From: an uncultured Azospirillum sp.
GTDB lineage: Bacteria; Pseudomonadota; Alphaproteobacteria; Azospirillales; Azospirillaceae
Assembly: GCF_946480385.1 (NCBI RefSeq)
Contig: NZ_CAMLJP010000039.1
Span: forward strand, 1 to 50,009
Direction of reading: 5' to 3'
Length of the DNA: 50,009 nt
Below are positions 44,678 through 50,009 of the stretch, in pieces; positions within the stretch are counted from its first letter, which is position 1, and each line of letters begins with the position of its first letter. The notes beneath the pieces were generated by a model. It saw only the letters and a program-made list of their open reading frames with translations. It ran no database searches and was not told the DNA's origin. The position numbers and the translations under genes are program-made.

Positions 44678-47320
44678 TCAGTTTCCGCCATCACCGGCGG
44701 GACACAACGACTCACTCCGTCCACCGGCGGGAACCGCCGTCGCCGGGCGGAAACCCGGATCGAACGCTTCTGCCGGAATGGGCCGGCCGAGGAAAGCCCC
44801 CTGCGCGAAGCCGCAGCAGACCTCCTCGGCCAGGACCTGCTGCTCTCCCGTCTCGACCCCTTCGGCGATCACCGTCAGGTTCATGCTGTGGGCCAGCGCC
44901 ACGATGGCGCGCACAGTCCCCTGGTTGGCGGGGTTGCGGATCATGTCCGACAGGATGCCCTGGTCGATCTTCAGGAACTCCACCGGAAGCCGCCGCAGAT
45001 GGCCGAGCGACGCATAGCCGGTGCCGAATCCGCTGACGGAGAAGGTGACGCCCAGTGTCCGCAGGGCCTGCATGGTCCGCGTCATCTCCGCCGAAGGCGC
45101 CAGCACGGCGGCCTCCGGCAATTCAAGGATCAGCCGGTCCGGCGACGCTCCATGACGGGCGAGGCAGCCGGCGACCTGATCGCCGAATCCGGAATGCTTG
45201 AGCTGCAGGGTGGACACCGGCACGGTCAGCCGCAGCTCGGCGGCGCCGTGGTCGCGCCAGCCCGCCAGTTGCCGGCAGCCGACATCGAGCAACCATGTGC
45301 CAATCTGCAGAATCAGCCCGTTCGCCTCGGCCAGATGCAGGAAGTCGGCGGGGGGCAGCAGTCTGCGGTCGGGATGGTTCCAGCGCACCTCCGCCTGCGC
45401 GCCGGCCAACCGGCCACTGCCGACTTCAATCACCGGCTGGAGGAACAGCACCAGCTGGCCCTTGGCCACGGCATCATGCAGCTGGTTTTCCATCCGCATA
45501 TGGTCGAGCGCGTCGGCGTCCATCGCCGGATCGTAGAAGGTCCAGTTGGCCGTCCCCTGCCGCTTGGCCTGATACATGGCGACATCGGCGTTCTTCACCA
45601 GCAGTTCGGGGTCGGTCCCCTGCTCCGGCGCGAAGGTGACGCCGATGCTGGCCGAGATGTGCAGCGTCTGGCCGGCGATGTGGAAGGGCTCGCCCAGGCT
45701 TTCGAGCAGGCGGCGGGCCACCGTTTCGGCCTCCACCCGGTCGCCGATCTGCGACAGGATGACGGTGAACTCGTCGCCGCCGATCCGGGCGATGGTCTCC
45801 GACCCGCGGACGCAAGCCGCCATCCGCTGCGCCGCTTCGCGAAGCAGGACATCGCCGGTCTGGTGGCCCAGCGTGTCGTTGACCCATTTGAAGCGGTTCA
45901 GGTCGATGAACAGCAGCGCCATGCAGGTCCGGTCGCGCGTCGCCCGCCGCAGCGCATGGCGCAGCCTGTCATAGAACAGCGGCCGGTTGGGAAGCCCGGT
46001 CAGCGCATCGTAATTGGCCTGATGGCGGATCGTCTCCTCCGCCCGGCTGCGCGCGGTGACGTCCTGGATGGCGGTGATCAGCCCCAGCACGAGGCCGTCG
46101 GCGTCATGGAAGGGCTCCCCGACCTCCTGAAGGTGCAGATGGTCGCCGTCGGGCCGGGCAACGCGGTATTCGATGTCGAACCGTGCGTTCTCGGCCCAGG
46201 CCCGTCGGTAGACGTCCTGCACGTCCGGCCGCTGTTCCGGCACCACCCGGTCGAGAAGCCGCCCGACGGTGAGCCGTTCGGCCCCACCGCCCGGACCGCC
46301 CAGTTCCAGGTCGACCGGTTCCAGACCGACCAGTTCACGGAAATTGGCCGAGACCTCCAGCAGGTCTTCGGGCAGATGGACGGTGTAGGCCAGCTTTGCG
46401 ACCCGCTGCGCCTGGGCCAGCCGCGCTTCGCTGAGGCGCAGCGGTTCCTGCCGCTTCAACCGTTGCAGCACGCGCTGGAACAGGAACAGCAGGGCCAGCA
46501 GCGCCAGCGCAAAGCCGCCGGCATAGGGCGCCGTTTCGCGGACCAACGTGCGGCCCGGCTGTTCCGGCGTCCAGGTCAGCACGCCGAATTGCTGCCCGGC
46601 GATGCTCTCCAGCGGCAGGCGGACGACATCCGCCGGGGCAGGCTCGTCTGCCGCGGCCACGCGCAGATCCGCGATCCGGCGCGAGCTAGCCAGCTTCGCC
46701 AGTTCCGAGTCGAGCTTGGTCATGAAGACCTGGACCGGCCGGTCGGGATTCGGCGGCAGGGGATCATGCCCATGTTCGTATTCGATCACCCGCGCACCGA
46801 AGACGAAGGGGATCTGCCCGATATGAACGATACCGCTGACCGGCTTTCCGGTGGCACGCGCCGCCACCAACACCGTCCGCAAATCGGCCGTCTCGCGAGC
46901 CGCCGCATCCATGTCGTCGCGCAGGGCTCCGTCCTTCGACGCATAGATCAGCCCATCACGGCCATTCCAGGCATAGGAGCGGTCGAGCCCCCACAGCCGC
47001 TCCGCATAGGGGCCGACATTGGCGTTGGCCCAGACGGGGTCATAGTCGACGATCAGATGGTCGACGGCGTCGTTCCACAGGCTGTATTCCTCGGCCTTCT
47101 TTCCCATCGCGGCGCTGAGGTCCGCGACGGCATCGGCGATCTCGTCCTTCGTCCGCTCCGCCGTGGCCATATCGATCCGCCGGGCCGTCTCCAGCGCCAT
47201 GAACAGCACGAACGCGATGGTCAGAACAACCATAGCGGCAAAAAGCAGGCCGGCCATGTTGAGGCGACGGGCATCGCCTGTGGCATGATCGAAGTTTCCT
47301 GGAGTGCGTGCGGAGATCAT
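44678..47320 (-). CDS. CHASE4-like - PAS - GGDEF - degenerate EAL membrane protein
   Basis: An 880-residue sensor. Membrane helices at about 22-42 and 268-290 bracket a periplasmic CHASE4-like domain (AEEYSLWNDAVDHLI). A PAS domain follows (about 310-430). The GGDEF domain is intact (GGDEF at 514-518, DALTGLPNR before it); its inhibitory RxxD is RGSE. The EAL domain is broken: the EALLRW motif reads AQAEVRW, the NxS asparagine is replaced by Pro (PVSTLQ), and DDFGTG reads SGFGTG. EGVET remains. It is therefore predicted to make c-di-GMP and not degrade it. I use ATG at 47320; TTG at 47335 or ATG at 47257 are alternatives. Confidence 0.85.
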   Translation of the reverse strand: MISARTPGNFDHATGDARRLNMAGLLFAAMVVLTIAFVLFMALETARRIDMATAERTKDEIADAVADLSAAMGKKAEEYSLWNDAVDHLIVDYDPVWANANVGPYAERLWGLDRSYAWNGRDGLIYASKDGALRDDMDAAARETADLRTVLVAARATGKPVSGIVHIGQIPFVFGARVIEYEHGHDPLPPNPDRPVQVFMTKLDSELAKLASSRRIADLRVAAADEPAPADVVRLPLESIAGQQFGVLTWTPEQPGRTLVRETAPYAGGFALALLALLFLFQRVLQRLKRQEPLRLSEARLAQAQRVAKLAYTVHLPEDLLEVSANFRELVGLEPVDLELGGPGGGAERLTVGRLLDRVVPEQRPDVQDVYRRAWAENARFDIEYRVARPDGDHLHLQEVGEPFHDADGLVLGLITAIQDVTARSRAEETIRHQANYDALTGLPNRPLFYDRLRHALRRATRDRTCMALLFIDLNRFKWVNDTLGHQTGDVLLREAAQRMAACVRGSETIARIGGDEFTVILSQIGDRVEAETVARRLLESLGEPFHIAGQTLHISASIGVTFAPEQGTDPELLVKNADVAMYQAKRQGTANWTFYDPAMDADALDHMRMENQLHDAVAKGQLVLFLQPVIEVGSGRLAGAQAEVRWNHPDRRLLPPADFLHLAEANGLILQIGTWLLDVGCRQLAGWRDHGAAELRLTVPVSTLQLKHSGFGDQVAGCLARHGASPDRLILELPEAAVLAPSAEMTRTMQALRTLGVTFSVSGFGTGYASLGHLRRLPVEFLKIDQGILSDMIRNPANQGTVRAIVALAHSMNLTVIAEGVETGEQQVLAEEVCCGFAQGAFLGRPIPAEAFDPGFRPATAVPAGGRSESLCPAGDGGN

Positions 47321-47786
47321 CGCGACGGTTACCAAATTCCGGACAGTGCAATTATTCTGCTCTGACCTCCGTTAATTTTCCGCTTATGAGAACAGTTCGC
47401 AGCGCAAGCGTATCAATCTTTCCGCGTACCCGTGGCGCCCCGGCACGGCATGCGGCCAGTCCTTTGGTAGACTTGCGCCAAGCTGGAGGATTGGCAACTC
47501 CCGATGGTCCCGATGATGGCAGGCGGCCCTGATGCGCCGCAGGATTGATGCGCCGACACGACCGAGAGACGTCAGTGGGAAGACGGCGACCATTACCGGG
47601 CGCCATAACCGCGCGTGGACACGCGGAACCGCGCCGGACATTCGGAGCGTCGTAACGAGGAATTCAAATTGTGGTTCGTTATGGAGCAGGCGAACCCGGC
47701 GACCACTACAGGGGCGGTGCTCACGCGGGTATTCTTAAAGGTCGCTTATCCGGGGATTCCAGCGACTTGGCGCCTGCCAAGCAAGG
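47321..47786. other. Gene-poor region between the sensor gene and the tRNA-like sequence
   Basis: I see no convincing gene, RNA or terminator in these 466 bases. Short open frames lack Shine-Dalgarno sites and family resemblance. Confidence 0.5.
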
Positions 47787-47875
47787 TGGCGGAGGGGATG
47801 GGATTCGAACCCACGATAGGGCTTTAAACCCTATGACGGTTTAGCAAACCCAAATCCGCCGCTACCGCACCCCAC
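47787..47875 (-). tRNA. tRNA-Ser(GCT)-like sequence with a degenerate 5' half (probable att remnant)
   Basis: On the minus strand, from about 47850 down to CCA (47789-47787), the sequence is a good serine tRNA 3' half: anticodon loop TTTGCTAAA (GCT), a long variable arm ATAGGGTTTAAAGCCCTAT, a T-arm GTGGGTTCGAATCCCAT, and the acceptor strand CCCCTCC, then GCCA. The expected 5' acceptor would be GGAGGGG, but the 5' part reads GTGGGGT and the D-arm does not fold well. The span (89 bases) is right for tRNA-Ser. It may be a partial copy left by a prophage integrated in the intact gene, or a weak functional tRNA. Confidence 0.6.
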
Positions 47876-48302
47876 AAAAAAGCATGAAAACGCTGAGTTT
47901 CCAAGACCTTCGGCCGGCGCAGTGCCCGCATTGCGCGAGAACGGAAGCGGTTCGCGAGGGCACGAGAGTCGGCACAGTTCACCTACTATCTCGTTCCGTA
48001 CATGTTCACTTCCGCGCAGCGGCTTGTCCTTCATCACGGCCAAACGAACTGCCCATTCGATAACTGACAACTGCAGCGGCCATGATGATCAACGGCTGCG
48101 GCGACACTGCAGTTCTCATCAGGCTACTGCCGTGCGAGGTGTTGCCCGGCTGACGCACGTCGAGTCCGGGGCGGGCGAGCAGGGCCCTGCATAACCAGAT
48201 ATGTACTCTTGGTTGTGACATCGCTGCTCAGCGCTGCAAAAACGACTCGCAGCATCTATGCGTCTCGGCATATGCTTCATCATACTTTCGATGGAGACAG
48301 TC
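47876..48302. other. Gene-poor region right of the tRNA-like sequence
   Basis: Composition is lower in GC than most of the window and only short open frames without Shine-Dalgarno sites are seen. It looks like the edge of an integrated element. Confidence 0.45.
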
Positions 48303-48464
48303 ATGCTTAGGCCCCACGCCGACGTTGCTGCTGTTTGTGCCGTGCACACCGTCCGACGCCTAAGCCGAGAGTGTCACGATTTGGCCGCTCGTGAATACCT
48401 GATCCGGGTAGAGCGTCGGCTCATGGAAATGGTCCTGGAAGATTTGCCGTCGACGATCCACTAA
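48303..48464 (+). CDS. Possible small protein (53 aa)
   Basis: The frame from ATG 48303 encodes 53 residues, largely one predicted helix (LSRECHDLAAREYLIRVERRLMEM). GGAG lies seven bases before the ATG. No family is recognised, and the region between it and the next gene (48465-48763) holds nothing I can support. Real status uncertain. Confidence 0.35.
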   Translation: MLRPHADVAAVCAVHTVRRLSRECHDLAAREYLIRVERRLMEMVLEDLPSTIH

Positions 48465-48763
48465 CCCCATCACCCCCATAGTGGCATTTCCTTCGCTGCC
48501 TCCGGCCGAGCCTGACCACCCGATCGCTGGTCAGCGCCATGTCCCATCGCGCTCAGGGGCCGTTCGGTCAGGCTTGGCCGGCTGTAGTTTCGCCACCGGT
48601 CAACAGCCCGCCGTCGCAAGTCATCACATTTGGCTGCAATTTCGGGCCTCTCTATACCCATATTGGTTAGCCTATATGTTGTATTCCACCCTGACGAAGG
48701 CTTGCGTGTCGGGCTGAATGTCTCCGGGCGGAGTTGTTAAAACCCCCAAGGCGCGAGTATCCC

Positions 48764-49372
48764 ATGACCCTTCCGACGCCGACCTGCCTGCTCCGCGGCA
48801 CCCGTGTTAGCTCCCCGCTCGGGGACGTGCCCGTTGAAACCTTGAGGATCGGCGACTTGATCCAGTCGTCGGTGACGGGAGAGTTCCGTTCGATCCGCTG
48901 GATCGGCCGGCGCCTGCTGGACGGCTCCTCCTTTGATGCCGAGCAGCGCAAAGTCCACCTGCCGGTCCGGATCGCCCGCGGCGCTATCGCCCAGGAGTTG
49001 CCGACCCGCGACCTTTACATCTCCCCCGGCCACGCGCTGCTGATCGGCGAGTATGGTGTCTCGGCCCGCCTGCTGATCAACGGCTCGTCGATCCGGCAGG
49101 TCGATGCGATGGAGGAGATCGAGTATTTCCACATCGAACTCGACAGCCATGACGGCATGTATGCCGAGGGGCTGCCTGTCGAGACCTATCTCGAAGCCGA
49201 TAACCGCCAAGCCTACGACAATGCCGCCGAGTACGAGGCGCTGTATCCCGGAGACGATCCGCGCGTTCAGGAGCCCTGCGTGAAGATCGACATTCCGCTG
49301 GCTGCGCTGGAGCGGATCCGCACCAATGTGAACGAGCGCGCCGCGCAGATCGAACTGGTCGAGACGGCTTGA
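48764..49372 (+). CDS. Hint-domain protein (Hedgehog/intein type)
   Basis: A 202-residue protein that is nearly all a Hint_2-type domain: CLLRGTRVSSPLGDVPVETL at residues 6-25 supplies the cysteine and typical splicing-fold start, followed by RWIGRRLLDG, LPVRIARGAI, DLYISPGHALLIG, where the His-containing motif stands, and YFHIELDSHDGMYAEGLPVETYLE. It lacks a separate extein domain at either end, unlike haemolysin- or adhesin-type Hint proteins. The ATG at 48764 is used; a TTG at 48734 also keeps the frame. It may be an autoprocessing domain of a phage or surface protein; activity is untested. Confidence 0.8.
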   Translation: MTLPTPTCLLRGTRVSSPLGDVPVETLRIGDLIQSSVTGEFRSIRWIGRRLLDGSSFDAEQRKVHLPVRIARGAIAQELPTRDLYISPGHALLIGEYGVSARLLINGSSIRQVDAMEEIEYFHIELDSHDGMYAEGLPVETYLEADNRQAYDNAAEYEALYPGDDPRVQEPCVKIDIPLAALERIRTNVNERAAQIELVETA

Positions 49373-49404
49373 GGCCACTTCGACGGTAGTTGTCGAATTG
49401 ACAT

Positions 49405-49440
49405 GGCAGGGGCCGTCCCTCGAGGCGGTCCCTGCCGTTT
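49405..49440 (+). terminator. Terminator after Hint gene
   Basis: GGCAGGGGCCG (49405-49415) pairs with CGGTCCCTGCC (49426-49436; one G-T pair) and GTTT follows. It separates this gene from the convergent holin gene. Confidence 0.7.
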
Positions 49441-49450
49441 CAGCGCTGGT

Positions 49451-49858
49451 TCACCGCGCCACTCCTTTCGCCTTCTCATAGCTCCGGTAGGCGCCCAGTC
49501 CGAGCATCGGCACCAGCAGGCCCATGAGGGTGTTCGTATCGATTTCGGGCATGGGCGTACCGGGCGACCACATCGACAGCGCCCAACCCATCAGCGGATA
49601 GCCGACCGTCTGAACCAGCAGGCCCAGCACGCAGACCCAGCCGGCGGCCGGGCGCCAGCCGGAGACGAACAGGTTCGGGTTGGTGGCCTCCGCCGCGTTG
49701 ACGGCGAGCTGCGCCGAGTCACCAGCCTGGAGCATGGCGACCAATTGGGCATTCGCCGCAGCGGTGGCTTTCGCCTTGGCGTCCGGATCGGGGATCTTGT
49801 CGATCAGGTCGGCAATGACAGGCGTCAGGGCGGTGATGAGCGGGATGGCTACAGCCAT
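49451..49858 (-). CDS. Phage/GTA holin (3-TM family)
   Basis: A 135-residue protein with an N-terminal amphipathic Ala-rich helix and, in the C-terminal half, NLFVSGWRPAAGWVCVLGLLVQTVGYPLMGW, which is the signature of the 'holin of 3TMs, for gene-transfer release' family, followed by another hydrophobic helix (MGLLVPMLGLGAYRSYEK). Holins let endolysins reach the wall. AAAGGAGG precedes the ATG at 49858. It marks phage- or GTA-type DNA at the window edge. Confidence 0.8.
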   Translation of the reverse strand: MAVAIPLITALTPVIADLIDKIPDPDAKAKATAAANAQLVAMLQAGDSAQLAVNAAEATNPNLFVSGWRPAAGWVCVLGLLVQTVGYPLMGWALSMWSPGTPMPEIDTNTLMGLLVPMLGLGAYRSYEKAKGVAR

Positions 49859-49879
49859 GGGTGCCTCCTTTCGGGCATG

Positions 49880-49908
49880 AAAAAGCCCGCGGCCGGGATG
49901 GCGCGGGC
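49880..49908 (-). terminator. Terminator between the edge gene and the holin gene
   Basis: On the minus strand GCCCGCG pairs with CGCGGGC (arms at 49902-49908 and 49885-49891), followed by TTTTT. It ends the transcript of the truncated gene at the right edge. Confidence 0.7.
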
Positions 49909-49952
49909 GGGATGTCGTGATAGGTTGGTGATCTGCGAAGCGGTTCGGCCGT

Positions 49953-50009
49953 TCAGTGGCGGGGGAGCATCTGCTCAGCACGTTCACGTCGCAGACCGTG
50001 ACCGCCGGA
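49953..50009 (-). CDS. C-terminal fragment of an unknown gene at the window edge
   Basis: The minus-strand frame open from the window end reads SGGHGLRRERAEQMLPRH and stops with TGA (complement of 49953-49955). A terminator lies just downstream, which supports a real gene. Too short to identify; in phage modules an endolysin or tail gene would be usual next to a holin. Confidence 0.4.
   Translation of the reverse strand, partial: SGGHGLRRERAEQMLPRH

Noticed and set aside
47615..47827. A 70-codon frame ending in GMGFEPTIGL
   Set aside because: This ending is the translated tRNA T-arm, a common false gene call.

Overview
This is a GC-rich, gene-dense window from an alphaproteobacterium, most likely Azospirillum or a close Rhodospirillales relative. 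The basis is codon use, two TRAP transporter operons, a TonB receptor with a Fur-type box, many cyclic-di-GMP proteins and a stand-alone fliG; no 16S or marker gene is present, so the genus is an inference.

Layout. 1-11,250: the 3' end of adhE and a small gene; a TonB-dependent siderophore receptor; an emrAB-type efflux pair on the minus strand; a dctPQM TRAP operon followed by an ArsB/NhaD-type ion transporter. 11,360-13,885: two GAF proteins, the second a GAF-(degenerate GGDEF)-EAL protein. 13,887-17,813: a lysine/pipecolate catabolic set (hglS-like, LysR regulator, amaA-like oxidase). 17,838-20,006: a CBS-BON protein, a secreted cell-wall hydrolase and a small hydrophilic protein. 20,194-22,082: an AT-rich foreign segment with a two-gene cassette, a short Fe(II)/2-oxoglutarate dioxygenase coupled to a protein with a HEPN-like RNxxxH motif and a zinc ribbon; this is the best candidate for an undescribed system. 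22,089-24,037: VOC, CopD-like and quinone-oxidoreductase genes.

24,155-34,329 is one long minus-strand unit with several 4-base overlaps: RpiR regulator, D-amino-acid transaminase, GsiABCD-type peptide ABC importer, DmpA-type P1 peptidase, DppA-type D-aminopeptidase and isoaspartyl peptidase. Together these form a coherent pathway for importing peptides with unusual (D-, beta- or gamma-) linkages, cleaving them and transaminating the D-amino acids. 34,483-41,392: a MORN-repeat protein, fliG, and a second TRAP operon joined to pxpB/pxpC (5-oxoprolinase subunits). All three solute-binding-protein genes in the window are followed by strong intercistronic hairpins.

41,429-47,320: an RTX / ELWxxDGT-repeat protein and two membrane diguanylate-cyclase-type proteins (one GGDEF only; one CHASE4-like-PAS-GGDEF-degenerate EAL). 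47,787-47,875 carries a tRNA-Ser(GCT)-like sequence with a good 3' half and a poor 5' half, which looks like an attachment-site remnant. To its right are sparse coding, a Hint-domain protein and a GTA/phage-type 3-TM holin, so the right edge is probably the margin of a prophage that continues past the window.
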